A stretch of 64,000 bases of DNA, taken from NCBI GenBank assembly GCA_012295275.1, contig CM022679.1, positions 19,906,342 through 19,970,341 of the forward strand, given 5' to 3'. Shown here piece by piece: positions 29,135-42,667 of this stretch. Origin of the DNA: Chrysomallon squamiferum (taxonomy: Eukaryota > Mollusca > Gastropoda > Neomphalida > Peltospiridae). The position numbers and the translations under genes are program-made. The first letter of the stretch is position 1; each line of letters opens with the position of its first letter. The notes beneath the pieces were generated by a model. That model was not told the origin of the DNA. It worked only from the letters and a program-made list of their open reading frames with translations, and made no database searches.

Positions 29135-29628
29135 TTGTATGTTTGTATGTATGCATGTTTGTTTGTTTATATACGTAGATAATGTGTGCGCGTGTGTGTG
29201 TGAGTTTTTTCGTTTTCTTAATTTAATCTCATTTTATTTAAGTATCTGACAAATACCGAAAGAAAAAAAATGAACGATTCTCTGTGCGCGCGTTTTGCGT
29301 AATTTGCCAAAAGATTTTTATTTTTTTCTTCTTTTTTTTTTTAATACTGACATAAAGTTATTAATTTCCTAAAACAAAAACATTTTTTTTTTTTTTTTTT
29401 TAAAAAAACAACAAAAAAAAACACTAGCGAGACCAATTTCGATACTAACGTACAATTAATTTTGGACATAAAAAATCAATAATGAAACGTATTTTGGAAT
29501 ATTCACTGGATGTGTGAATAAAACGTAATTAGGTGTTATGTCATCCATGTTGAGAATATCAAATTGTAATTCCTAAATAAACAAATTACAGAAATCACAA
29601 AAGTTTGTGCACCTGTTTTGTTTTGTTT

Positions 29629-29663
<35 letters not shown>

Positions 29664-30196
29664 TTCGCATCGAAGATTTCACCATGTCATTACCATTTGG
29701 CAATAACAAATGGAATCGTAGCTATTTTGATGATTTGGTTGCAAACAAGCAGTAAATCTTGAAAGATTCACTTTTTAGTTTTAGCTTTTACTGCTTAATA
29801 CTTATTATGTACATTATCATCTAAAATTTCCGGACGTAAACACAGTAAATGCTTCATTTCGCTAGAACTCAAAATTACACTGAAAGCGACACAAGAAAGG
29901 ACAACTGGAAAAACAAAACATTAACACGTAAAAGATTTGAAAATCAACGACAAAACGGCTTTAATAACATTTTATTTTCTGTGAAGAAGAAACTAAGAAA
30001 AACGAATCCATTTTTTTTTTTACTGTTAATACATTATTATGTGAAATTATACAGCTCTTCCGTTTCATAATTACTGCTGCGATTAGATTTCATGATTTAG
30101 TCAAAATCTCGTGACGTAACCTATTTCAGTAACAGTCAGTTACAGATTAAATTACTGTATCCTCATGAGATCGATTCTTAAAATTATTTCAATTAA

Positions 30197-30197
30197 A

Positions 30198-30249
<52 letters not shown>
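30197..30249. repeat. (AAT)n microsatellite
   Basis: About 17 perfect units in intergenic DNA. Confidence 0.95.
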
Positions 30250-31249
30250 GTTATATTAATTATAATAACGAAAACATTTTCAAGCTTTCTTTTTTACTCC
30301 TAACAATAAAGGTAAATATCTCTTACTAATCTGTCTTATTTCATTTATCTGCTAAATTCATTTAATTCATCTGTTAATTTAGACCTTTGGCAGTGAATGT
30401 ACATCGATACTCACAATGGAGTAGTTTTGTTACTAATAAACTAATACTCTCACTCATTTTAGTTTAACTACAAATGTGTGTATTTGTATGTATGTTGAGA
30501 GAGAGAGAGAGAGAGAGGGAATTGCACTAGGAGGAAAAGAGAAATGGGTGGGATGGAATGAGAAAGACAGACAGTCAGATATATTTAGATCAAATGTTAC
30601 ATTATTTAGTGATTCTTCAATAATAGCTGAATGTAAGAATCTTGCTTGATAAAAAGATACACCCTGCAGTAAAACCAGAATCAGTATATCCATTTCATGT
30701 TTACTATAACAAATATACAAAAAATAAATACTGGCAATGTTCTTTCTCCATGATTGTTAATAGTTATTAACTATAAGTTAATAATTGTGTGTTAATAACT
30801 GTTGTTAATGTAGGCATGCAATTAATAATAAAAAAAAAAATAATAATAAAAATAAAAGCTCATTGGCTGCTTATACTTTTCATGTAATAACACATTTTAT
30901 TTAAAACAATTAGAAAAATTAGATTTTTTAAAAATATAATATTAAAAAATTCAGTAACATAAATGAATATAATAACGATAAAGATAAAAATAAAATAATA
31001 AATTAAAATAATAATAATAAAATGAATAAAAACAATATTGAAAATAAACTACTTCTAAATTTTAAGGTATATATGAAGATTACTGAAGATTTTACTGGAT
31101 GCCTTAAAAAAGTTTTAACAACTTAATATATTGCAGAAAGTTGACAAATAAAATAAAATTCCTTTGTTAAGTAAAATCCTGCATTATGAAATACACAGAC
31201 TTCTAAATGGTATTTTAAATTCTTTGTCAATTAATATAATTCTTATCAG

Positions 31250-31255
31250 TTTATT
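31250..31255 (-). terminator. Candidate polyadenylation signal of the ankyrin gene
   Basis: AATAAA on the minus strand, about 255 bases after the stop codon. Confidence 0.4.
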
Positions 31256-31509
31256 AGAAAAATAATTTTTTATGAGCTATATTTAAAAAGCCTTGTGTAA
31301 CATCCTTACAGAAGAAAAATATATATATGTAATGAAAGACACATAGGAACACACACTTGTATATATACAAGCAATCATTCACAATGTTTTTAATTATACT
31401 GTCTTTGAATTTCAACACATTTACCGAGATTACGAAAAAACACATACACAATAATTATATCATAATTCAAAACATAAATAGAGCACATTCCATAAAACTG
31501 TCATACTTA

Positions 31510-31733
31510 TTAATTACTGGAATTATTTAATTTTTCTTCTAACAGTTTAATTATTTTTTCTTTTCCAAAGTCTCTTGCAATATCAATTGGTGTGAGGTCA
31601 CCCATTTTAGCTGTTGGATCTGCTCCTGTGTTGAGCAGGGCTTTAACTATGTCTTCATTCCCTGAAATAAATTACACACAGAATCATTTCAAACATCTGT
31701 AAATAGTAAATGCAACTAGAATACACATGTACA

Positions 31734-31764
<31 letters not shown>

Positions 31765-32001
31765 CTGTCTGTCTGTCTGTCTGTTTGTATCTATCTATCT
31801 ATCTAATAAATATATAACCAAAAACAACCCACTACAGTATAATTAGCTTTAAAACTAAATGGACCAAAGCACTCTGTAATATATATTTAAACGGTTAACT
31901 TTAAAACAACTCCAATACCAAGAGATAAAATTAGAAAATGATTATTTATTTAACAATTAAACCATTCCGGAACCTGTGTCTTTAAATTCTTAAAAAGCTA
32001 C

Positions 32002-32032
<31 letters not shown>

Positions 32033-33069
32033 CACACAGAAACACACACATAATGTATTCTAGCTGTGTTTTGGTGTATGAAGACAAATAGAATGTATTG
32101 CTGTGTATAATGTTTGGCTGTTTTATAATTAAATTTATCTTTATTATTTTATCTGAACATTGTTTTATTCAAATAGGCAGAACACTACAGACACAAAATT
32201 TCTCATTTTGCATATAATCAAATCAACAGACATGTTATTTACACTGTAAATAAATTTATTTATTTATTTGCATTGTGGGAAATGTGCCAAACAGACGTCC
32301 ATGGAAAATGAATGCCTCAGTGGTTTATCTCCCTTTATTACTCCCACAGGAATAATGTCTGTTTATGTGTCTATGCCAAACCTGTCTGGTTTTATCTATA
32401 CTTTTTCTTTATTGATTGAGGGGGGGGGAGAAGAAATGAGTCATATTTAGTAGATATTAACTTGTAGAATATATGTGTATGTCTGTTTGTGTTACTTGTT
32501 ATTGTTTTTATCAAAAAGGAAATTACTCATAGTTATATTTTCATAACGTGTTACTAATGAACTTAATACTTGATAAAAAATAAATAAAAATTTTGGCCCT
32601 CAGATTTATAGTAAATTATTACAAAATTAAGTCACAAATGACTCAACTCATTATATATTTTTGTTTAAATTACTTCTCTTTTTATAATTTTTCTTTCTTT
32701 TTTCTTTCCTTTCTAAAGGACTTTTTATTTTATATATTCCATTTAATTTTTTTTTTTTTAACTGTTTTATTATTTTATTTATCATTATCCTATTTAACCT
32801 CATATGAAGTTATTTACACAATGTAGAACAGAACACTAAATAAAAACAAGGCACACCAGAAAAGAAATGTAACTTACCATGCATCACAGCCACATGTAAA
32901 GGTGTGGCATTTTCACACTGTGGGTTTGTGCAGTTCAGATCTATATTTTTACACTTGAGAAGTTGTAGTACAAGGGACAAACTGCCATTGTTTACTGCTG
33001 CATGCAATGGAGTGTTACCAGTGTCAGAAGGAAAATTTACATCTATCGATGCTTTTACCTAAGAAAAAA

Positions 33070-33107
<38 letters not shown>

Positions 33108-33696
33108 TTTTTTATTATTATTATTTAATTAAATATAAAATGTTTGTTAAATTTTTCTTTTTTACAATGAGTCTAAAATGTAGAATCCTTTACCTATAAC
33201 AAAAATTGAAAAATTAAATATATTATATATCTAATATTTTCTCTTTTGTACATTGAGATTAAATACATATATATATATATATATGTACGTCTATATATAT
33301 ATATATATAATGCACATAAAGTAATTAATAATTCTGATTAAATAACAAGATCACTAATTTCAAATAAAAAATACTAATACTCACTCTGGTAAGGAAATAC
33401 TGAAGAATCTGACTCTGTCTGTGCATGACAGCTGAGAACACAACCGTACGGTTGTGATCATCAATGGTTGAGAGATTTACATGACCTCTTACAACCAGAT
33501 AATGAACAACATCTACATAGCCCAGTCTGAAAAATAGAAAATAATAAATACCCAGTGTTCCTCAAATTGTCAGTTTAATTATTGTTTTTTAATTCTGAAG
33601 ACACTTAAAACTTAGAAATTTTTAACTATTTTATTAATTTTATTTCTACTACATTTGTGGTTTATATCAACACAGATAATAATAATAATAATAATA

Positions 33697-33742
<46 letters not shown>

Positions 33743-34992
33743 TTTAATGGCTTTTTAGTCCCAAAACAAGGTTTAAGAACAGATATGATTAAATATGGTT
33801 AATCTGCTTTTAGGCTTAGTTATATATTTTTTTTTATCATTTGTTTTTAGGGTGGATTTCGGAAAGATCATAACATTACTTTATTCACTGTTATTACATC
33901 ACTGAAAAACAACAGTATAAAAGATAATCTTCTACATTATAACACGAACCTGATAGCTTGATGAAATCTCTGTTGATGAACAGTACTATCTGAGCATGTA
34001 TTTGGAACTGGAGATGCAGACTTCACTCCAACACGACCAGTGAGATTCCTATAAAAGTTCACAATAGCTGTCCACATGCTAACTAGAGCGAAAGATCGGG
34101 TTGCCAGGAGCCACTGAGCATACTGCCGATTTCTTGTTGAGCACTTTACATCTGATAGCAGCTTCTTGTAATGATCTGTACGCTCTGATATGAGAATGTC
34201 AAGGTAATCAAGGAATATGTGTGGTCCTTTTAAGCTGACTAGTTTTCCAGGATATTCCCTTAGAATTGCTGAAGCAAAATGGAGAATGTCACAGTGAAGA
34301 ACTTTCCCAGCTTCTTTGCCTACAGCAAAGGCTAAACCAATTTCTGACAACAAAATATCGTGTTCCATTTTAAAAATATCATGTTTTTGAGGATCAGGAA
34401 ATTCAGAAATCCAGAAGTGGGCAAACTGAACGAAATTATCCTCCAGATTGCAGTACTGAGTTAGATTAGCAACACCCTCATTAGCTCTTCCTAACCATCC
34501 TGCAATGATGGTGGCATCCATATAGCACATCATTTCATCAAAGTTTCTAGGTCCATATGCAGAATTATCCTGTTTGACACTCACAGATTCATTAATACCA
34601 TTGGCTTCATTTGACTGATTATTCTGCACAGGTGGGAGAGCAAATGGCTTTGGGATTTCATGTCTCGGAGGAAAGGTGGCAAGAGCTTTCTTTTTTCTCT
34701 TCTTGTTGTTGTATTTTTTCACTAATACTTTATTGGCATTGACATCAGCACAAGCACCCTGCTCTGTTGGAGATCCATTTATCACTACTCCAGAATCAGG
34801 AGATACAATTCTGTGAATACTATTTTTAGAAATTGAAGAACGACAGCTCTCAGATCCACTGCTGCTAATGGAAAAGTTATCAAAATCTCCCACTAATACA
34901 TCTTCATCACTTATCACCTCTTCATCACTATCACGAACTGTAAGTCTGGACACACAAATGAGGTCACGCAAATCCTTAATACCACGACTCAT
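31510..34992 (-). CDS. Ankyrin-repeat protein with unrecognised central domain
   Basis: Exons 33950-34992, 33385-33526, 32878-33058 and 31510-31661 join with phases 2, 0 and 1 and give 505 residues. Residues 1-145 are polar and probably disordered, with an acidic cluster (DSDEEVISDED), a serine run and a basic KKRKKK at 97-102 that could be a nuclear signal. Residues 148-340 form a compact, tryptophan-containing domain (MDATIIAGWLGRANEG, HFWISEFPDPQKH) that looks helical and that I cannot name. Residues 349-500 hold about four ankyrin repeats with TPLHAAV, ATPLHVAV and LTPIDIA signatures, a protein-binding scaffold. No enzyme motif or membrane segment is visible. The start codon follows a likely splice acceptor (TTTAG), so upstream non-coding exons are expected. 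A candidate polyadenylation signal lies at 31250-31255. Confidence 0.9.
31737..31803. repeat. (GT)n(CTGT)n(CTAT)n compound microsatellite
   Basis: Dinucleotides pass into tetranucleotides; located in the last intron of the ankyrin gene. Confidence 0.95.
33678..33740. repeat. (AAT)n microsatellite
   Basis: An AAT array in the first coding intron of the ankyrin gene. Confidence 0.95.
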
Positions 34993-36979
34993 AATGCTAA
35001 ATTAAATTAATACAATTTTTTTTTTCTAATTAGCTTTTTATTTTCTATTTTTTAATTATTCTTATTTTTATATTAAGGAAAGTGATCCAACTGAATTTCT
35101 ACTCTAACTCGGATATCAAAGGCAAGAAATACAATAGTTATTAAACTAGGCAATCGGAATTTTAAACGCCAAGCAAACTGAAAAAAGAACATCAAAGTTT
35201 TAGACAATGATGTTGCAAATTCAGCATAATTGGCATCAGCATATGATCTTATATCAGACATGGAGTCATTTGTAGATTTACATGCAAATAATTTTAAAAA
35301 ATTGTTTAGTTATTAAATATTTAAATGCTTTCATCATCCAGGATCAGTCATCACTGAGCCAAACTGTACTAGAGACTGTGACAAAAACAATAGTGTGGAC
35401 CTGCTCCCATGCCAACTGGAATAAAAACAGCAATAACTCTTTGAGAACTGGCTTGCAAACTGTGTCTCTACAGAGATTAGTATCCATGGATTGAAACTGA
35501 AAACAAATATAAAAATAAAGTAATAAATAAAATAAAAAATTAACTACAGACTAAAGTTTATATTCCTTTAATTATTTATTGTAACTATTACATATTCAAA
35601 GTATTAATAAAAGTATATACATTTCTATATTTTTCCCCCTTTTATTTTGCAAGTTGTTTAATTCATTAAGTGTACCCAGTAAAATAGTGACTAATTGTCA
35701 GTAACAAAATTTCTTAATGTGTTGATATGATATAAAATTACATTATCTCCACATACACAGATACTCACATTCGTTCCAAAATTTAAACATCCAAAAATTA
35801 ACAAAAGTAAATGTAGTATGCCAGAAGTGGACACTTATATATATCATATATTATATGGTACTGTTTTTTTTTTCACTGTCTAAATGAAATGGGGTTATGT
35901 GCAATATGAAGCCTTTTATGATCATATACAAACAAATCGCAAATATGTTATTATAAATATAAACGAATTTCGGTAAATCTTTGATCAGTATGATTGTATC
36001 AACTATCATGTATGATTACGTGAAACTTGACTGTCACCTCTAGAAAGAAAAATAATGTATCAAATTATTGCAAAATAATAAGTAAAACACTAATGAAAAA
36101 TACCTTTTCTGTGCATAATTTCTGAATGATCAACAGTATTCAAATTATATATAATGAACAAAAGCTAAATTTTCCGAAATAATAATTGAAACTGTTGACA
36201 ACGTCGTCAAGCAGGAAATGATTGTTTCTTTAATCTGCCATAAATCCCTCTCCAAGTTATTGAGCTCCGAAGCAAAGCATAAAATAATTATATAGATATT
36301 ATTTCCGAATATAGGAAAAAATACTATATAATTTAGCAATGACATTTTGAAATCAACATGTTATTATTATTTTCTTCTTTTTTTTTTTTTTTACAAACAG
36401 TTCCTTTCTAAAAGGAAAATGTATTTAATTTTATTAGATGTTTTTTAACCAATACATTTTTGTTATCGTGTAAATTTCTGATACCACAGTAATATTTTAT
36501 TATTATTAATTAATTAATTAAGTTTAAAAATAAGTGACAATTTTCACGTATGAACATGGGTTCAAGACTCTGATAAAAGAAAACACTTCTAGAAGTTCTA
36601 CTTGACACTTTATGACACTTAATTACTGACTTGCCACACTTCCATGTAATTATCTAGTTGCAAAACTTGATCAAGATATATAAATGATATAGGAATGATT
36701 TACAAATTATTAACGGTCAAAGATAACTTTTCTGAACAATTATAAGGCCACATAAACTGCTCCTCAAGCGTACAAATTCTCACTATTAGGGTTTATCGTA
36801 AGATAAAGCACCGGAAATAAACTTTCGACAGCCTGTGCTCGTGTTTGGCATACGATCTCTTTTTTTTTTTACTTTCCACGGGTGATAATAGTGTGTGTCA
36901 TCGCAGAAAAATATAAAAAAGTTTTTTTAGTTTTCACTAAAGGCACAGTTTAAACTTATATAATAAATCAAATAAGAAA
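34993..36979. promoter_or_regulatory. Divergent intergenic region of the ankyrin gene and DCXR
   Basis: About 2 kb separates the ankyrin start codon (minus) from the DCXR start codon (plus), so both promoters, possibly shared, should lie here. Around 35,070-35,490 is a less AT-rich, non-repetitive stretch with splice-like signals on the minus strand that may be an upstream exon of the ankyrin gene. I cannot point to a TATA box or start site. Confidence 0.4.
35344..35487 (-). other. Short open frame in possible ankyrin-gene 5' exon
   Basis: A 47-codon frame starting MDTNLCRDTVCK with a leucine/phenylalanine-rich middle and a TGA stop. It resembles no family I know. If this stretch is transcribed as 5' leader it would be an upstream ORF; it may equally be chance. 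Confidence 0.15.
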
Positions 36980-37088
36980 ATGGAAATTAAATTTGACGGG
37001 AAAAGAGCACTGGTTACAGGCGCTGGTAAAGGTAATGTAGCTGGCGATTAAGAGCAACAGGGTAACGGTCCTTTGAAAGTTTGATCTC

Positions 37089-37145
<57 letters not shown>

Positions 37146-37756
37146 CTTGTAATGAATATTTAGTTAGAAGCTAACGACTTTCCATAGAAACGATTGGACG
37201 CTTGAATTTTTCACTTCGCCTGTTGTGACAATACGCTCTTGCCATACATTTAAAATTATGGCTTATTTTATCCTGCATAACATTCAACTCGTTAATACGT
37301 AAACAAGTGGGATAGGCATACACTATATATCAAAAATTAATGAAACATAAACTGCGATATTACCAGTATTTTATACAGAATTAAGAAATACATATTTTTA
37401 GTCAGTTAATTAAGGTGTCAACTATCATATATGAGTATTAATTACATTGTACAGATATAACACTGATGTAAAAATGATTGTAGGACTTAATAAAGAAAAC
37501 ATAAGCAACATATCCACTCCATTATCATATACATAACATATATTTTTGTCTTACTTGTTGTGAATTCTGTTAGATGCATGTTTCAGGTATTGGAAGAGCA
37601 ACAGCTATAGCACTAGCAAAGTGTGGAGCTGAAACCATAGCTCTCAGCAGAACTCAGTCTGATTTAGATAGTTTGAAAGCAGAGGTACAGTAATAGCATA
37701 AATTATTTTAATTGTTTTAAACTTAAATAAATAACATATAATTATATATATATATA

Positions 37757-37801
<45 letters not shown>

Positions 37802-39904
37802 CACAGTAAAACCCCTCAAAACAGACAGTCATGGGACCAAGAACTTAGTCTGGTTTTGAGAAGTATCTGGTTACAGAGGTTTCTCTGTTGAGATAAACTG
37901 TTGGTTGATTGGTTGGTGTTCTCTTCTGATAAATTAACTAATAAAGCTGTCAGATAAACAATCAAATTTGAAAAACAATACAGGAGAAGTAAAAATTATA
38001 ACTACTGTAGCTATCACTACATTTGCAGGACAAGTCAAAATTATAACTACTATAAGTATAACTATATTTACAAGAGAAGTCAAACCTGTAACCACTGTAG
38101 CTATCACAATATTTACAGGAGAATTGAAAATAGTGACCACTGTATTTATAACTATATGTATCTTAGCCAGCCATTGTATTGACACTCTGCAGTTTACAGG
38201 TTCCTTCTATCCAGACTGTGTGTGCTGATGTGGGGAAGTGGGAGGAAGTGAGAAATGTTGTGAAGTCTCTTGGTCCCATTCATCTGCTGGTTAACAACGC
38301 TGCTGTAGCTGTTATGGTTCCATTCCTTGAAATCACAGAGCAGCAGTTCGATAAGTGAGTAAATTTTCTTTAAAAGTTTTGGTGTTTCAATCATGTTAGA
38401 CCAAAAAGTGATGAGTATTTTACAGACATACCTTCTAACAGATGTAAGTTAATACAGAACTTACTATAGAGGATATTGTAAAGCTGGAGTTCAGCTCAAA
38501 ATAATATTAAGGTGAGAGTATACAAGATTAGTGAAAGAAGCAAAATCATTGTAATGACCACAGAGAGCTGATATTTTGATGTGAACTTCATACATATGAG
38601 TCTTAAAATGTAAAATGAACCAAAGTTGATTTATATAAATGATTATTTACTGTTGCAAGCTACTTATAATAATTACATTGTGATTAAGTCAGAATGGGTC
38701 ACTACTATAAAAAGTCAACAGTGCCATAGTATTTATTATTTTTGTTATGTATAAAGGAACATGCATGTAGAGATTGTAAAGCAGTGATGCTGTCATCACA
38801 GTTGGATAATGTAAACAACACAGTAGTTTGTCTTAGTATCATTATATATGAATTAGTTGCAGATGATATCTAAACCTGATTTGTCTTCAAACATAATCAG
38901 AATAGTGATCTTGTCTTTAAACAACATTTTAATAATTAATTTTTTTTCATCAGTACTGATATTTTACTAATTTACTTCAGTTATTATTATAAAGGATGCA
39001 GTAAAAATTAATTATTTACGGGGGGTAGGAAACACCTAATGCCAGGTATATTGTGCTAAAGATCTTAGCAATTCTGATACAGTTATTTAGTTTAATTATT
39101 ATTTTAAGTAAAAGTAATGTTAATATTTATGTATATCCACATGTGTGTTTGCATGTGTTTCTAAATGTATATGTGTCTATGTGTCTATGCTATTTGTATC
39201 TCTATCAGTGTATGTGTATATGTATGAATATCTGTATATGTATGAATATGTGCATGTGTGATAATATATGGTGTGTATATGTGTATGTGTGAATGTACAT
39301 CTGCCTATGAGTATAAATGTACACTGTATATTGCGACATGTTATATTTTCTCTATCTGTTATCCAGTTAAGAAGAGATTGAAAAAAAAAACGTATCTCCT
39401 ATCACCTGATATCAGACTGTCAGTATGTAAACAGTTATCTGTTGCAGTGTCGAGTCAGAGTATCTAAGTACACCCAGCAGTGTCTGACAGAATTGGATGT
39501 GAAGCTTCTCTATCAAGCAGTATTGGCTATAATGTCTTAAAACCAGACAGCCTGTCACATTAATGTGCATTTTCTAAGTTAGCAGAAAATGTTGTTGTAA
39601 TAGCCAAACATTTTGACCTTCTAATAAAAATGTGTCATGAGACAGTGCAAACATTTTGAATCAAGAGAAGACTTAGTAATAAAGAATGTTTAAAACAAAT
39701 TATATAGATGATTGTTTTGAGTTATTTCTGTTTAAATTTGGCGAGAGGATTATACATGGGCATCGGCATAGTTTTTGATTATTTTTGTTAATATTGGTTT
39801 ATTCTATTAAAAAAAATCTCTGACCTGTATAAATTATTATGTATAATGAATTTTATTCATACATGTAATTAATCAAATTTAAAAAAAAAATATAACCATC
39901 ATCA

Positions 39905-39946
<42 letters not shown>

Positions 39947-42248
39947 TACTACTACTACTACTACTACTACTATATGTTTTCTTGTTGTTGTTTTATTTTC
40001 ATTATTTTTTTCAGCCAATTTGATATCAATGTAAAAGCTATAGTCAATGTTTCTCAGGTAAACAACTTTTTCAGTTTATTTTATTCTTAAACAGTTTGTG
40101 AAAAAACTAAAAATAGCTATCACAAGTTGATAAAGTAACTTCACTGAAAGCAGTTAAGCATGCTACTTCAACAGTAGTGTCATTTGAAGTACATTAATCG
40201 TCCCCTTTACTCATGTAATGGATGCCCCACAATGAAACCATGATAATCAAATATAAAAATACAGGTGAAATAAACCAATTCATGCAATGTTTTAAAAGTC
40301 ATTTCTCTTTTTTTCACTGATGTATAATTACTCATATTTTAAAATAAAAGGAATTTAAAAAATATAAATAAATAAAAATGAAAAAAGAAAGAAAGAACGA
40401 AAAAGAAAATTAGTTTAAAGTACATTTTTTCTCTCTCTTTTGGAAGTCAAGTTTTTGTAAGGCATTTTCTTCATAGTTTTCCTTAACAATATTTAGAAAT
40501 TCTGTTATAAAATGATTTGGCAGCATCTTGAAGTGCCCTGACAGATTCTAAAGTTCTGTAGTGTTTTGAAAGATCTATAAAATGTCTTCCATCTCTTCAT
40601 TACCTGCTTTTAGAGTAGGAAATTTCAAAGTTGTTCGATTTTTTAAATTTTATTATTTTTACCTTGACCTTAGGTGAAATTTATCCTGTTGTAAATAAAA
40701 CCAAGAAGTAATTCACATGACAAATTGTTAATTTTAAAAATGAGTTTATCTGAAAACTGAATCATTTAACTACACCACTGAGCATATTGATTTCTTTTCT
40801 GCTATCCTTTAACACTAGTGTGATAGAATGCCAGTTCATTTTCTGAATGTCAGCTATCTGATGGTTCCGACATGTAGTATCAAGGAAAAATCTACAATTT
40901 TCCATTTGCAGCCAGCTTGTACAATTGTTTGTCATTTATTCACGACTTTCTTCTGTATTAATTGTTATTAGTTTTATAACCACATAAAAAATATGATCTA
41001 TGATAAGCCTAAGATTAAGGTCTGGTTGCCATGAAAGCTGAATGACAATAGTTTTCATAGAAAAATGGAGTCCTCTGAGATTTGAGATAATATTTGAATT
41101 TTATATAACAGTTTTCTGTGTTTTTAGGTTGTCGTTAAGGGTATGGTGGACAGAGGTGAAGGTGGTGCTATTGTCAATGTTTCCAGTATTGCCTCCACTA
41201 TAGCCTTAGACAGTCACACTATATATAGTGCTTCCAAGGCTGCTGTTGATATGATCACAAAAACAATGGCTTTTGAACTTGGGAAAAAAAATGTAAGCAT
41301 GTATGCATAGAGAAACATAATTAAAGCAAGACAGAAATACATATAATAATAAATGGAGAGACAGCAATAAGAGATTGACAGAGAAAGGAGTAGGTGTTAC
41401 TTTTTTATATTTGTTTTGTTTAATACAGACAAAGTACTATTGTTCCTAATTTAAGACAATACAGTAATAACACAAATTAGTGGAAGGACAGATAATTATA
41501 ATTAAAAATGCTGTCACTGTATGTTTATTTTTTTTATAAACAATATAACTGACAAACAAATGAAATAACATTACTGTTCAAAATTTCTTATTTCTTATTT
41601 GTTGAGATGTATGTAAAACTGATAGTACCAGATGGCAAAAAGTTGTATTGGGTTATGCATGAGTAAATGGAATATTGCTATTTTAATTCTGTTTTCTCAG
41701 ATCCGTGTAAACAGCGTAAACCCCACAGTGGTGTTAACAGCGATGGGTAAACGTAATTGGTCTGATCCAGAAAAAGCACAAACTGAGCTGGCACTAATTC
41801 CACAGAGACGATTTGCAGGTTTGTTTTTATACTTGATTACAATTATACCAGGTTTTTTTTTTTTTCAAATCACCTAGTACATTTAATTTAAAAAATAAAT
41901 TAAAAAAATAAACTGTTTCATAAATAGTTACAAGAAAATATTGATTATAATGTTAATATTTTGTTGATCACAACATTTGTTATTTATTTGTTATACTCAT
42001 TTTTTAATTTTTTATTATTATGTTGTTGAGTTACTTCATTTCAATTAATTTTGATTTAATTTAATTTTATTGTGATCTCTTAATATAATCACAGCAATCA
42101 TGATTTAATAAGGTCAAATGTGTCATTGTCTTTTTCACTTACAGAAGTACATGAAGTTGTGGACGCCATCTTGTTTCTTCTGAGTGACAAAGCCACCATG
42201 ATTAATGGAGCATTCCTTCCTGTAGATGGTGGAAGACTTGTACATTGA
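36980..42248 (+). CDS. DCXR: L-xylulose / dicarbonyl reductase (short-chain dehydrogenase)
   Basis: Seven exons: 36980-37031, 37587-37684, 38200-38354, 40015-40057, 41128-41292, 41701-41818 and 42145-42248. All junctions are GT-AG and in phase. They give 244 residues, the length of the human enzyme. It reduces L-xylulose to xylitol (uronate cycle) and reactive dicarbonyls such as diacetyl, using NADPH as a cytosolic tetramer. The TGAGKGIG nucleotide-binding turn is near residue 14, followed by the NNAA motif, the catalytic Ser in VNVSS and the YxxxK pair in TIYSASKAA. The NPTVV and WSDP stretches are typical of the DCXR branch. The exon 3 acceptor at 38200 is preferred over a CAG 18 bases later because it keeps VPSIQTVC, which aligns with the family. 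The gene is divergent from the ankyrin gene, and a polyadenylation signal (AATAAA) lies at 42662-42667. Confidence 0.96.
37089..37143. repeat. (ATA)n microsatellite
   Basis: A perfect array about 60 bases into DCXR intron 1. Confidence 0.95.
37804..37905. mobile_element. pogo/Tigger-like element remnant in DCXR intron 2
   Basis: Begins CAGTAAAACCCCTC and continues with CAGACAGTCATGGGACC and TCTGGTTACAGAGG, the style of pogo/Tigger ends in which repeated short motifs follow a CAGT terminus. Only one end is visible. Confidence 0.35.
37983..38161. repeat. 45-bp minisatellite beside DCXR exon 3
   Basis: Four diverged 45-bp units start at 37983, 38028, 38073 and 38118, each with an AGAAGTCAAA-like start and an ACTATATTTACA-like end. 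The array stops 38 bases before the exon 3 acceptor. Confidence 0.9.
39906..39972. repeat. (ATT)n(ACT)n microsatellite
   Basis: A compound array about 40 bases before DCXR exon 4. Confidence 0.95.
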
Positions 42249-42661
42249 ATACATGTTCTGTAAGATAATCATTTTAACTGATCTATTCTGTAAAAAGAAA
42301 AATTAGTAATAATCATATGTACATGTACATTCATTAAAAAACCATGATAATAATGAAATTATTTAGAATACTAGTAGTAATAGAAGTAGTAGTTACTTAG
42401 AAACCAGGCTGTATCTTAGCTGGAATACACATGTATTGATATGTACTGATAATTAATGGATCATAAACACACACACACACACATTTTTTTTTCTCTGATA
42501 TTTCCCAACTTTAATGACACAAAAAGCAAAATAATAACAGATTAATTATTTTTTCCTAAATTTAATATTTCAGTCTTCATTTTATATGTGTTTATTATAT
42601 ACTGTTTCTGATACTTTGATACTATGTTTTATCTACTTAGCCCAGGCTGACGTATAAAAAT

Positions 42662-42667
42662 AATAAA
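42662..42667 (+). terminator. Candidate polyadenylation signal of DCXR
   Basis: AATAAA about 415 bases after the stop codon, followed by T-rich sequence. Confidence 0.5.

Larger units (their letters stand above)
27344..31509. other. Intergenic region with possible upstream control sequence
   Basis: Lies between the start of the small secreted gene and the 3' end of the ankyrin gene (both minus strand). Most is AT-rich simple sequence, but 27,900-28,260 is non-repetitive, with TGAGTCAGC (AP-1/MARE-like) at 27940-27948 and the octamer ATTTGCAT at 28025-28032. (AAT)n occurs at 30197-30249 and a GA run near 30500. No coding gene is supported. Confidence 0.4.

Noticed and set aside
35073-35261. 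62-codon minus-strand frame starting MSDIRSYADANYAEF
   Set aside because: No family match; contains a splice-acceptor-like TTTTTTCAG and lies in the expected 5' leader of the ankyrin gene.
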